Program-made: the position numbers and the translations under genes | Assembly: GCA_023014485.1 (NCBI GenBank) | Contig: JAJOZX010002577.1 | Coordinates: forward strand, 413,501-477,500 | Direction of reading: 5' to 3' | Source: Bathynomus jamesi | Lineage: Eukaryota; Arthropoda; Malacostraca; Isopoda; Cirolanidae | Length of the DNA: 64,000 bases | Part shown: piece after piece, positions 1 to 10,518 of the stretch | How the letters are laid out: the number at the start of each line of letters is the position of its first letter | How positions within the stretch are numbered: position 1 is the first letter of the stretch | Notes under the pieces: generated by a model | What the model saw: the letters and a program-made list of their open reading frames with translations, nothing else | The model's database searches: none | Told to the model about the DNA's origin: nothing

Positions 1-411
1 TAACTGTGAAATAAGAGAAAAAATATTCAGTAATATGAATTAAATAGATATAACTAGCTGAATTAAGTTCCCTTTGGGAGCTGTAATTCATCTACTTCCA
101 GCAGAAGACACAGGGGCCTGTCTTCCATAGGAAGTATAGCCTAACAAATAGGATAATTTACCACACCAAATTTAGTTCAAATTGGTCCATGTTTTCCAAA
201 TTTTGTTGTGAAGCTCAATCTGAGAAAATAATAACTTTTTATGCTTAATTGCCTGGAAGGCAACCTTTTTGCTAAAAACAAGACAAATGTTATATTAATA
301 GTGTACGGTACAGTACAGTATTATTATAAAAATAAGAATAGGTAGGTCTAATATGAACTACCATATATGATATTAAAGCCAGCAGATGACAAAAAAATGG
401 ACATGAAAAAA
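1..411. other. AT-rich sequence, nothing recognised
   Basis: No coding segment, RNA or clear repeat is visible here. The sequence is AT-rich and unstructured. Confidence 0.5.
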
Positions 412-512
412 ACCAATTTTCCCCGGGGGTTTTCGGATTTTAGGTAAAAAACCCGAAAAAAAAACACCTGGGGTGGGCTTTTTCAAAAAAAGTGGGTTTT
501 CTGCCAACCCTG
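412..512 (-). mobile_element. hAT-like terminal fragment
   Basis: This homopolymer-rich stretch ends in CCAACCCTG at 504-512, which reads CAGGGTTGG on the minus strand. That is the usual start of a class of hAT terminal repeats. Alternating G/C and A/T runs (CCCCGGGGG, TTTTCGG, AACCCG) are typical of such ends. I see no opposite end, so it is a fragment at best. Confidence 0.3.
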
Positions 513-821
513 CTGATAATGCAAGGTAAAGATACTTAACTTGCATACTTAACAGATATATTTGAACAACTGAATAAGCTAAATCTTAAGCTACAAGGCA
601 AAGATAGAACAGTGTTTGACTTTATGGATTGTCTTCGTGCATTTCTTGACAAACTAGAAAATTGGCAAAGAAAAGTCAATGAAGAAAATGTTGTTATGTT
701 TGAGAATCTTTCAACTGTACTCGATGAAGTTAAGGAAGAACATCCTATTGATCCAGCTCTCAAAACTGACATCAACATTTAATATCCTTAACAAATGAGC
801 TCAAATTATACTTTCCAGAAT

Positions 822-1145
822 TTAACCCTCTAACGCCGACTGGGTCGAATACGTACCGTTTCAAATACACGCATTTAGACTTAACCCTACAGAAACAGAG
901 CTGGGCACTTGCGGTTTTTTTGCGGTACTGCGGTACTACCGTGTTGGTCGGTACCGCGGAAAGTACCGCGGGAAATTTGAATGCGGTAGCGGTACTGCTG
1001 TACTTTCAGCGATCCTTTGCGGTACTGCGTTATGCGGTACCGGTTTGGTAGTGCGGTAGTAGTACCGCAGTACCGCAAAAAAACGGGCAAAAAAACGCAA
1101 TTGCCCAGCTCTGTGTAACAGAAACGTTCGGCGTTAAAGGGTTAA
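822..1145. mobile_element. piggyBac-type MITE with TTAA duplication
   Basis: TTAA at 822-825 and at 1142-1145 flank inverted ends CCCTCTAACGCCGA (826-839) and TCGGCGTTAAAGGG (1128-1141), which match with one mismatch. A TTAA target and ends starting CCC are diagnostic of piggyBac elements. It has no coding capacity, so it is a non-autonomous MITE. It sits inside the hAT transposase relic, and removing it with one TTAA leaves the flanking reading frame in phase. Confidence 0.85.
896..1113. mobile_element. hAT-type MITE nested in the piggyBac-type MITE
   Basis: Inverted ends begin CAGAGCTGGGCA (896) and end TGCCCAGCTCTG (1113). They continue inward as a long palindrome of GCGGTAC units. The flanks TACAGAAA (888-895) and AACAGAAA (1117-1124) look like an 8-bp target duplication with one mismatch, if the right end runs to 1116. 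CAG ends and an 8-bp duplication fit hAT. The interior is almost entirely repeats of GCGGTAC and its complement. Confidence 0.7.
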
Positions 1146-1720
1146 GGAGAAAGAAATGCAGTTAGCGAGGAATCTTTTCTCTGGTACTCTTAATGTTGCT
1201 ACCATTCCCGAAGATGTTCAAGACGAATTCCTTGATCTCAAAAACGATTCTACCGCTAAAGATATCTATCAAGAAAAGTCGTTGACTGCATTTTGGTCTT
1301 CAATGTATCAGGCTTATCCGAAAGTCAGCGAGATTGCACTACGAGTCATTTTGCCACTTTTTACAATATACTTATGCGAGTCAGGTTTTTCCACCCTTCT
1401 CCAGATAAAAAATAAAAGTCGGAACCGATTAGATGTGGACCCGGATTTCAGATGCGCTTTGTCCATAACACAACCTCGCATTAAGCAATTGGTTGAAAGG
1501 AAACAGTGTCATCCTTTCAATTCAAAATAATTTGAACTTGTATTTTTTTGATTCAAATATAATAAATATTTGCAATTAATAAAAAAATCAATGAATGATG
1601 TTTCTTGCATATCCAGTTTATGACTAGTTTATTTTGTATCGTTATTTTTATGGTTTTTGTAAAAAAATAAGAGGGTCCACGGTGATTTTAAGAGTTCCTC
1701 AAGGGGGGAATGAAGTCATA

Positions 1721-1737
1721 AAGTTTAGGAACCACTG
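1721..1737 (+). repeat. hAT 3' terminal inverted repeat
   Basis: AAGTTTAGGAACCACTG reads CAGTGGTTCCTAAACTT on the minus strand, the classic hAT terminus. It lies 190 bp after the stop of the transposase relic and probably marks the 3' end of that element. LINE sequence begins at the next base. Confidence 0.75.
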
Positions 1738-2954
1738 TCCTAGATGCACTTGAAGGCAATGAAAACTATGATGTCATTATACACGGATTTTGCTAAAACT
1801 TTCGACAAATGCGATCATGGTATAATAGCACATAAAATGAAATATATGGGAATAACGGGCAAAGTGGGAAAATGGATCTACAACTTCCTCAGAATACGAC
1901 TACAGGTGGTTAAAATTCAAGGTGTATCATTATCAGAATCAGAAGTACGCAGCTCAGTACCACAAGGTACAGTGCTGGCCCCACTCCTGCTCAGTATCAC
2001 GCTAACAGACATAGACAGTGGAGTAAACAGCAACAGTATAGTAACATCCTTTGCGGACGATACAAAGATGAGCAGAAAAATCAGCGATGCAAATGAAGTG
2101 GAGGCCTTGCAGAGGGACACGAACAAAATATACAAATGGTCGGAAGACAACAATATGACATTTAACACCGAGAAATTTCAGCTCTTGAGATATGGTAGAA
2201 ATGAGGAACTTAACGGACTGCATATTATATGCTCCAGATAGACAAGAAATTCAGAGAAGCACGAAACGGGTCGACTTTGGGGTAATAATGACCGATGATG
2301 CCAAATTCGAGACACAAAATCAGAAAGCAATAAACAAAGCAAAAAGAGTCGCGGGGCAGGTACTAATAACGTTCAAAAGGAGGGACAAGACGGTAATGAT
2401 TCCCCTGCTGAGAACACTGATCATACCAAAACTTGAATACTGCTCAGTTTTGACATCCCCATATAAAAAGGAAGGAATTAATAAACTAGAAGAAACGCAG
2501 ACACATTTCACAGCCAAGACTGATGGCTGCAAAGAACTTAACTACTGGGATAGACTACGTAAACTAAATCTGTACCAAACCTCAAACTAAACCCAATTAC
2601 CATCCAAACAACGCTGGAAAATAGGAAAGGCAGAATGTGTAATGTTCCCAAATTAAAGGCCCGACGAGGGACCTCCTCAACTGAAGGAAAATAGCTCGGT
2701 CGTCAGGAGGCCAAGGATTTTCAACCAGCTTCCAAAGGACCTCAGAAACGTTACAGGGGTCAAAGTTGAAGTCTTCAAGAGAAGACTAGATTCCTGGCTC
2801 AGGACGGTACCAGATGAGCCGGGTGTACCTGGCTATGTACGGTGGAGAGCGCAAGAGAGCAACTCGCTCCTCCACCAGGCCAATCCTAGAGGCGGGGCCA
2901 CCAGCTTCACCTTCGTGTGAAGAAAGACCGACGCATGAAACCCTAACAAGGTTT
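1738..2954 (+). pseudogene. LINE family A reverse transcriptase, 5'-truncated
   Basis: This is the RT and C-terminal part of a non-LTR retrotransposon ORF2. Visible motifs are YTDFAKTFDKCDHGIIAHK (RT finger/palm), VRSSVPQGTVLAPLL, and the catalytic FADDTK at about 2050. After a frameshift near 2200 it continues with IMTDDAKFETQNQK, TLIIPKLEYCSVLTSPYKK and YWDRLRKLNLY to 2590. After further breaks come RRPRIFNQLPKDLRN and VEVFKRRLDSWLR, with a final stop near 2919. A short 3' region runs into a (TA)n tail at about 2953. The endonuclease domain is absent, as expected for 5' truncation. Frameshifts near 1782, 2200 and 2600 make it non-functional. Two more copies of the family lie at 10519-11830 and 51940-52905. 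The clade is jockey/CR1-like; I cannot place it more exactly. Confidence 0.88.
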
Positions 2955-3117
2955 TATATATATATATATATATATATATAATGTAGATAGACGAACATCA
3001 TTGAAAGTACAAGATTATCAGTAAAAATTGGTCGTCAAAAAGTGAGCAGGAAAAAGTTCTGTAATCTAATCAACGGCTTCTTTTAAGTTATGAATATACT
3101 CGATGTACACGGTACCA

Positions 3118-3149
<32 letters not shown>

Positions 3150-3160
3150 TATATATATAT

Positions 3161-3385
3161 AGGGTGAACCAAATGTAGGTGGACAGTAAATGATAACGTT
3201 TATTTTGAGAATACATATTTAATTTTTTTGTATACTATAATACAAAATAAAATTTAAATAAATTTAGTTATAATATTTAATATAATAAAACACAAACACC
3301 ATAGTTATAATGAACACCATAGTTATAATATAATATAACACAAACCGTATTCAACCTACTGTCCACCTACTTTTGGTTCACCGTG

Positions 3386-3386
<1 letters not shown>
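3161..3386. mobile_element. Tc1/mariner-like MITE in an AT microsatellite
   Basis: Ends at 3161-3187 and 3358-3386 are inverted copies of about 27 bp with the core GGTGAACCAAA and GTAGGTGGACAG. The interior is AT-rich and non-coding. The element lies between (TA)n tracts, as expected for a TA-targeting family. Confidence 0.75.
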
Positions 3387-3390
<4 letters not shown>

Positions 3391-3461
<71 letters not shown>

Positions 3462-3563
3462 ATCATCATTATAAAAGTTTTAGTTGAATAGCAGATGGTT
3501 TTGGGTGCTACGACCCAGGTTCGATCCGTTAGCTACCGGTTTAGCGATCGCATATTTGTTCAT

Positions 3564-3623
<60 letters not shown>

Positions 3624-3648
3624 TATATATATAATATATATATATGGA
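3391..3648. repeat. Compound (TA)n/(AG)n and (CT)n(AC)n(TA)n microsatellites
   Basis: A TA run at about 3391-3410 passes directly into AG repeats to 3462. A second compound tract of CT, CA and TA units covers about 3563-3648. The open frames across them encode only low-complexity peptides. Confidence 0.95.
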
Positions 3649-3962
3649 TTCCTTTAGTACTTCCAAATCTTCCACACTTTGTGTGTAAGGAGTAATTTGT
3701 ACTGTAGAAAGAAATACTTTTATGATGGATGATTGAGTGAAGTAAAAAAAAGACGCTTTTAAATCAAAGATATTTAATGGATTGTCACTTAAATTTAAAC
3801 ATTAAAAATAAAAAATTCACTTTTTTAAAAAAAAATTTATGTTGTGTAAATTTCAAAGTTGGAAAAAAGAAAAAAAAATTCTATCGAATCCTTCTTTTGT
3901 CTATAAAAAAAATTGTTACATTTACAATTTTTAACTTTATTCATAACATTCAACCATTAAAA

Positions 3963-4010
<48 letters not shown>

Positions 4011-4389
4011 ATATATATATATATATTCTTTGAGAGTGTGTGATGGGGTGTCTCTTAAATATTTTGAGAAATGGTTAAAGAATATAATATGGAGCCAAAA
4101 GGAGTTTACAATTAGAATTTGAGATGCTAATTTGACTACGGATAATAACAGCTTTGGAAAATGCTCTCCGCTCTTTTTCTTAACTTTGAACTACAAATTT
4201 GTGTACGAGTAAAAGTTTTGATGACTCAATCAAAATGCGCGGCAGAAAAGGCCTCGGGATAGGCCACGGCCATCCTACGTTCCATGTTCCACTCACTGTA
4301 TATATATAAATTGATTCCATAGACTGATGGGCAATAGTCGCTGCATTGGATGTGTGTGTGTGTGTGTGTGCGCGAAAGCGGACAATTGG
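3649..4389. other. Intergenic stretch with a (CT)n(TA)n microsatellite
   Basis: A CT tract at about 3966-4005 is followed by TA repeats to 4027. The remainder is AT-rich with no coding signal. A (TG)n tract lies just before the TIR repeat at 4390. Confidence 0.6.
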
Positions 4390-5109
4390 GCATAAGTGAG
4401 ATCGAGTGTGTGACAATTCACGGATGTAGTGGGTTAAATTTTATTTCTGTATGGTAACACTTTTGGTACCTCGGAACATTAGTAAAAATTATGTTCAAGA
4501 ATCTTGAAACTTTTTTAGTGGTGAAGAAAAGATATGTTGGTCCTCATTAACCTTGATTAACCTTGATTTTTGCTTCCGCCCGAATTGTTCATTCTGACGA
4601 AGGTCGAGCTTGTCACTCCAACTTAGACCTACAGTTTAACATGGAATCCGAACCACGCCCCACCAGTAGTAGCAGCAGCAGCAGCCCTGCGTCTTAACCA
4701 TTAAGCTACCCAGGATACCCACTTATCTCAGGATACCCACTTATCTACCAACCAATTTTTTTATTGGGTGGAAGGATGAACAGCTGGGTTTTGCTGCGCG
4801 CCGCCTGCCGTCACCGGGTCTCGATCCCGCGGCCGATGGAATCGTAGTCAGTCATGCTAACCACTACACCACCGAGGCGCATTATTGGGTCAGGTTAGGT
4901 TAGTTAATATTTGGTTAAGTTAGGCTAGGTAGATTATCGATTACGTCACTATTTACTGACTTGACAGTAAACAAACACCATTCGAGCCCTCAAATGCGTT
5001 CCAAACACTTATCATGACCTCGGTTCAATGGCACTAAGGTTAGGTTAAGTTAGGTTTGGTTAATTAGTTTTTAGATGTGTGTTTTAAAAAGTGGGTACCT
5101 CGCTTAAGT
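4390..5109 (+). mobile_element. TIR repeat R1, copy 1, split by a SINE-B
   Basis: It starts GCATAAGTGAGATCGAG and ends GTACCTCGCTTAAG, an imperfect inverted pair that is clearer in copy 2 (8505-8912). Both copies share CACGGATGTAG/CACAGATATAT-type starts, a GATATGTTGGTCCT block, a GGTTCAATG block followed by TTAGGTT repeats, and a TTTAAAAAG end. Copy 1 carries a dimeric SINE at 4550-4880. It does not code for protein. Confidence 0.7.
4550..4880 (-). mobile_element. SINE-B copy 1, dimeric tRNA-derived
   Basis: Read on the minus strand this carries two tRNA-like promoter units. The first (about 4805-4880) has an A box in GGTGTAGTGGTTAGCATG and a B box in GGGATCGAGACCCGG. The second (about 4690-4735) has an A-box-like GTAGCTTAATGGTTAAG. 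A non-tRNA tail with GAATGAACAATTCGGGCGG ends in AAGGTTAATCAAGG. Copies at 13767-14047 and 31427-31780 share the same order. In this copy the second unit is disrupted by a (GCT)n run and a short duplication of GGATACCCACTTATCT. Confidence 0.8.
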
Positions 5110-5112
5110 GGA

Positions 5113-7395
5113 GAGAGAGAGAGAGAGAGAGAGACTTGCAGAATTAAAATAATGAAATTATTATCAGAATTGGAATTTTGAAGATTTATTACGGTATAGC
5201 GGCGGTGGCATATGGATATAGGCGTAATTGGAGTACATGTTTGGGTCTTGCAGAAAGTTAGTGAAATTATCCCATCGATAAATTCTTGCCATTAACTTAT
5301 ACCCAATTCAAGAGGTATCGTGGCATGTGCTTCTTCGTTGTCCATGAGAATAATATTGATTTAGTGACTTTTTTAAGCGTTTTCACGCTTAACGAGTTAG
5401 AATTTGCATTGTTTATTACTGTATTTCAAACAATTTTATTTGAATATATCTTCAAACACGCGTGGATCGACCTTAATTTTTTTGAGTCGAAAGTTGTTTG
5501 CGGATAAATTCTTTTTAGAATGTCTTTTGTTTTTCATTTTTAAATGCAGAAGAAACAGATGGGTAGATTGTTCAGAGTCTTCGCACTCAGGTGGGTGCCA
5601 AGGCATATAAGTGCCAGTTATGGAATAAACAGCACGATGACTCAGAGATCCTCGCACTGTTACCATTTCATGGTTCGATTCTCGCGATGGGCATTTCAGC
5701 ATATGAAAAGGGGTATGAATATAATGAAGACATTAAGTCTTCTTACGGCTCCGCTCTTTTGGCAAAGGAAGAGAAAGATGAGTGCGTGCGTTTCTTTATA
5801 CTCGGTTGGGGTTCGCATTCGTAAAACAAAAGTAGAAACACGAAGAGGTTCTGAAGGGTTGCTTGCCAGACAGAGATCGATCGATTCTTTGTGGTTTCGT
5901 TGCTGCTGCTGCTGCTGCTGCTGCTGGCGCAGATAAGCCCGCAGGGATAATAATAAAACCCTGCATTTTTGCTCAACGGAACGACTTCCTGTCAAAGTTG
6001 CCCCGAATGCAAAATCCCTTTTGTGAGACATCAGTCTGGAGAGAATGATCAGATAACGAGAAACGATCAACGGTTGTCTTTGCTCACAGCTTTTTAGCTT
6101 TATTTTTGTATTCTTTTTATCGTATTTATCTCTCCGTGGAATTAATTAATTCTTAACGGAACGATAAAGCTGAATTTTTGCTTGTCTTTCAGAGCTGATT
6201 AATTAATCCCGAGGCGCGACTACCTTTTACCACCGGGTTACACCGTGGTGATGCTTCGTTATTCTGGTAAATTATTCCGATGTTTATATTTATTGCTATT
6301 TTCGTTCATTTTCGGCTGCGGATCAGTTATAAAATGACATGAAAAGGCTCTCTGCGAGGTAGTTCGATGCATTATAGCCGTTTTGGCTATGATAATACAA
6401 CGGTTGGCGTAAACAAGTAGGATTAACGCTCATTTTCACGCTCTTGACTCAGCATAACGTTTCCACATTAGTCCAGACTCGGGGATAGTGGGGTAGAGTG
6501 CATCGTTTCGCAAACACGAAGAGATGCAAACACGAAGAGATGCCATCACTCGACTATGATGAAATGTGGTCGACTTATTTGAGGCATAAGGAAATGCCTT
6601 CTCTTTTCTTCTTAATTTTATTATTGTATTCAATCAAGATTATGTATCGCATTCTCGACTCCATTTTTTCCCCCGTGAGATGAGTTTTTTCTCTCTTTTA
6701 TATATATCGTTCGTAACAGTTGCAGGGGCGCTCATTTAGGTTTTGCCGGCAGGCTTTTTCTATATCCATTTTAAAGCTAACGTTCGAGCCCCTTAATTTC
6801 CAGAGTTTATCTTTCGTCTGTGAAATTATCCAACGGCCGTAATAAATTGCGTTGCCTCCACACAATCGGTGACGTTTGTACGTGCAAATCTCACTTTTTT
6901 GAAGCCCCGAATTGCCTGCGCGCCCACTGTAGGTAGTCTCATGCACCGAAGCGATACCACAGCATGGTCAGAGTTTATTGGGAGTTTTCTTGTATGGCCT
7001 TATTCCGGCATCTTTCCTGTATTTTAATCGTGCATGGTAGAGAGAGAGAGAGAGAGAGAGATGCTGTTCATGGTTTAGGTTCATTTTTGATAATAGTTCA
7101 TGTTGTCATGATACTATATATAGTCGTTAAAAGAGACGATGATGAAGCGCAGTTGTTGTTGTTGTCAACTCAGACTTCATATTCGTAGAATGAAAAAGAT
7201 GTTTTTTGTCACTCTTCGATGAGTTATATCAGTTATTTTCTCAATATTCATGACCCAATTTCACTTCAAATTTCTTAATTTGATGATGTGCTCGTAATTT
7301 TCTTTATACGCCATTACGAAGGTCGTGATGTTTGTGTTTTTTGTAAATTGCTTGGTTGGTTTGTGTCTACGAGTTATTGGTTACATGGCAGGTGC

Positions 7396-7462
<67 letters not shown>

Positions 7463-7816
7463 TTATTTCGCAACGCACGCAACAGAACGAGTATGTCATC
7501 TCATTACCTCGAACCATTTAAACAGATTACTTCGTTTCTTTTTGCGTTCAACGAGAGAAAGTAAATAATGTCTACATTAAGGTTCAATCTGTTTTTTCCC
7601 TTCGCAAGAAACTCTATTTTTAAAATTAATGCATGGATATAAATCTTAATATATATATATATATATTATGTGTGTGTGTGTGTGTGTGTGTACAGAAAAC
7701 CTGCGAAATGTATGTGGAGTTAACGTGATTAAATAAAACACTGGTACATACTATGTGTACATAACTGTATACAGATGTTACAAAAGAAAAGAATGTGGTA
7801 TATAGCCTACAACGAT

Positions 7817-7890
<74 letters not shown>

Positions 7891-8287
7891 TGAGTTCAAA
7901 ATGACATCATTAATTTCGCGGAGGACGCCAATTATTTTAATTAATTAAGAACCTGTTTTAAAAGTACCTTTGCTGATTAGCGGATTTTGAATTTCTGTAA
8001 TTTGAAATGTGTGACATTTTTTATTTGGAATGTCACATTTGTCATTCTGGATTCAAGTAATTTATCGCGAAAGATTTACTTTTCAGCGGATAAAAAGTCG
8101 CGATTTATCGCTGAAAAATAAGCGATCATCGCTCTGACTGATGAACGACCAAATTGTTGAAATAAAAAATTATCGAAAGTCAAGATCATAAAATTTATTT
8201 TAAATTAATCTAACCTAACCTAACTTAACCTAATAAGTTAAATTAGATTAAATTAAGTTTAGAGAATTTGATCTTTCGAGTATTTAA

Positions 8288-8320
<33 letters not shown>

Positions 8321-8504
8321 TTTCATTCGAAGAAATGGATTAGTCAACTCAGAGAAGGGATGTTATTCAAGTGTACCTTCAACCTACAATAAGACTACTT
8401 TAGAGGGTTCGAACCACGGTTCATGATCGACCTTTGACCATATATATATATATATATATAGTGTGTGTGTGTGTGTGCGCGCGCGCGCGTGCGTACGCAA
8501 CTGA
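5113..8504. other. Intergenic DNA with microsatellites
   Basis: Contents are (AG)n at 5110-5135, (CTG)n at 5899-5924, (GA)n at 7032-7060, (TA)n at 7397-7459, (TG)n at about 7670-7691, (GA)n at 7819-7890, a TTAGGT-type run at 8209-8235, and (TTA)n at about 8290-8320. Open frames at 5544-5936 and 5696-6070 depend on the CTG run and show no family resemblance. A tRNA-like segment lies at about 5627-5705. I see no reliable gene. Confidence 0.55.
5627..5705 (+). repeat. Possible tRNA-derived repeat
   Basis: An A-box-like GATGACTCAGAGATCCTCG lies 24 bp before a B-box-like GGTTCGATTCTCGCG, and the sequence between contains CCATTTCATGG. Spacing fits a pol III internal promoter. The acceptor stem does not pair well, so this is a weak call. 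Confidence 0.3.
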
Positions 8505-8912
8505 GCATAAGTGAGGTCGAGTGTGTCATAATTCACAGATATATTGAGGCAATTCTTTTGAGGTGCTAGTGTCTCCGAGCAACTGATACAATGAACAATG
8601 CGCAAACCATTTGGTACCTCAGAACATTAAAGAATATTACATTACAAAATGTAGAAAAATTTTATTGTCGGAAAAAAAAAAGATATGTTGGTCCTGATTA
8701 GGTTACGTTACTTAAAGTTTGGCTACGTTAGATTAGTGAGTATCTCACTATTTAATGTCTCAACACCCCATTGGAGCCCTCGATTTCGCTCGAAACTCGT
8801 ATCACTCTCTTCTTGGTTCAATGACACTAGGGTTAGGTTTGTTATATTAGGAGGTTTGGTTAATTCATTTTTTAGATGTATGGATTTTAAAAAGTCAGTA
8901 CCTCGCTTATGC
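8505..8912 (+). mobile_element. TIR repeat R1, copy 2
   Basis: The start GCATAAGTGAGGTCGAG and the end TACCTCGCTTATGC form an inverted pair of about 14 bp. Copy 1 is at 4390-5109. Length is 408 bp. It contains TTAGGTT runs and no coding frame. Microsatellites border both ends. Confidence 0.7.
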
Positions 8913-8925
8913 GGTGATGCGCGTG

Positions 8926-8958
<33 letters not shown>

Positions 8959-9616
8959 TTTTGTGTGTGTGTGTGTGTGTGTGTATGGGTTAATATTTAA
9001 GCAGCATTATCGCTTATTGCCTACAAAGAAAAGGGTTCCTCTAAAGAAATCAAACCCTGGAGTCGGCCTGCCATGGACATGTGGCACTATGAGTGCCCAT
9101 AATGCGATCAAATCAGAGGTACTCCTTGATTGAGACATTAGGAAAGGTAATGAACGTCGGCTTTTATGAACGGGGCCGTCCTTAAGGCTTGTCGGAAAGC
9201 ACGAAGGAGAGAGGGTCCGGACGATGAGCCTGGCATGCTGATGAGGGAGAACTTGCGTGCCACTGGTCAGATAGAGAGAGAGTAGGAGGGTCCATGCCGA
9301 ACAACCTCCTCATTACCACTCTGGGCACCTCCAAAACGAGTCGAGAATTTATGCATACAGAGAGAGTTTTGCTCGTTAATTTATTCGAGTGAAAGAGCGA
9401 GTCTATCGGGGCATGGGGGGACGGATGGGTGGTTGGTTGGTTGTTGTTGTTGTTGGTGGTGTTAGCGCATCATTGCGGAGAAGAGTCTGAATGCGCGTAT
9501 GCGCGGGAGATGTTGGGCTCACTGTATGTCTGCACGAGTCGTATTCAGTTTCCTCCGATTGGGATTAAAAATGTCTCATTTGGCCCATTTAGTAAGTCTT
9601 CCTCTCCTTGTTGAGG
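8913..9616. other. Intergenic, (AC)n/(GT)n hairpin then unrecognised sequence
   Basis: About 8925-8986 is (AC)n, a short ATACTTTT spacer, then (GT)n, which would fold back on itself. The remainder to 9616 shows no family I recognise and no persuasive open frame. Confidence 0.6.
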
Positions 9617-9802
9617 GCAACGTCGTGACCAAGTCGGGCAACACTTCCCGTAGATCAACGAAGTTAAGCTAAGGTCTGGGTAGTAGTGGGATGGCGGACC
9701 GTCCTCCTCGTCTAGATGATGTAGCGACCCGGATCCCACGTAAAACTGTAAGTCCCTTCCGTCACACGACCTTTGCCGCTACGAAGGAGGTTAAACAACT
9801 CC
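9617..9802 (+). mobile_element. SINE-C copy, 5S rRNA-derived
   Basis: The head resembles the middle of 5S rRNA: GATCAACGAAGTTAAGC, then GGTCTGGGTAGTAGT, then GGGATGGCGGACCG. These correspond to the 5S internal promoter region. A non-ribosomal tail follows with GATGATGTAGCGACCCGG, ATCCCACGTAAAACTGTA and CGAAGGAGGTTAAACAA. The same head-tail order recurs across the window. Confidence 0.85.
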
Positions 9803-10518
9803 AAAACAACAACATTCTTCGTTCCAGCGCGTTCTGCACTCGTCGGTCTTTCCCCCAACTTTATACTTTCTTCCTTTTCTACGCTGTTGCTGCATCTCGT
9901 CTTCTCTTTTCATTCTTTCTCAATAAGATACTATATATATATATATATTATATAATATATATATATATATATATAATATATATACACACACACGAACTAG
10001 TTTGAGTGTTAATTATTTGTACTGCTCTGAATGTATGACAGGTGTGACTTTTGTATCCCCGTATATTAATTTAAAAGCTACATCGCGAATAATATATAAA
10101 ATGTTTATGAGTATTTTTACCCCAGATTTGAAATTTTTTAACCCGAACCCTTCTAATTTGCTCAACTCAATAATGGTGGACATAATAATGTTAATAATAA
10201 TTACTCGATCATTCTCTAATGACACTTTCATTATCTTATAATTAATGGTGTTAGACTTAATAATAGTTGGCTCGTAACTTGAAAGAAGGAAAATTTAACA
10301 TTCTTCGTGAGACAAAGGTGCGGGTGGTCTGCTATTCTTTTTTTTTTTAATTGCTTCGTTTCTTGGAGACGCACTTTATTTTAAAACCGTAAAATTACTG
10401 CAAGTTTTCTCTCAAACCAACCAATCTTTGGTCAGTAATTTTGCCTAATAATGAAATTATTAGTATTATTTAATAAAATATTGTGACACTATATATATGT
10501 GTATATATATATATATAT
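9803..10518. other. Intergenic AT-rich stretch
   Basis: (TA)n and (AC)n at about 9931-9993 and TA repeats near 10489-10519. The open frame at 10002-10241 is AT-rich and unrecognised. Confidence 0.55.

Larger units (their letters stand above)
546..1530 (+). pseudogene. hAT transposase relic (ZBED5/SCAND3-like), split by a MITE
   Basis: hAT transposases cut and paste their own element, and the C-terminal dimerisation domain is the best conserved part. The segment from 546 reads in the plus direction with YLTDIFEQLNKLNLKLQGKD and FMDCLRAFLDKLENWQRKV, typical of the region before that domain. After a one-base frameshift near 778 it continues to about 821. A 324-bp insertion then interrupts it. 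From 1146 it continues with FLDLKNDSTAKDIY, LPLFTIYLCESGFSTLLQIK and SRNRLDVDPDFRCAL, the dimerisation motif, and stops at 1530. The N-terminal BED finger and the first catalytic acidic residues are missing upstream. The family call rests on remembered similarity to ZBED5/SCAND3-type domesticated hAT proteins. It is non-functional. Confidence 0.88.

Noticed and set aside
3507..3545. tRNA-like B box CCCAGGTTCGATCC
   Set aside because: No A box at proper spacing and no stems. Isolated motif.
5544..5936. 130-residue frame with poly-Cys end, and antisense poly-Gln frame
   Set aside because: Both depend on the CTG run. There is no recognised domain, no splice context, and overlapping frames on both strands.
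7325..7568. Open frames through (TA)n encoding Tyr-Ile repeats
   Set aside because: They exist only because dinucleotide repeats lack stop codons. The same happens at 30372, 42448, 47174 and 57698.
8209..8235. Telomeric TTAGG array
   Set aside because: Only a few imperfect TTAGGT units, with internal location and repeated within R1. Not a telomere.
9640..9700. A genuine 5S rRNA gene
   Set aside because: Only the middle third resembles 5S. The 5' and 3' stems are missing, and a common SINE tail follows.
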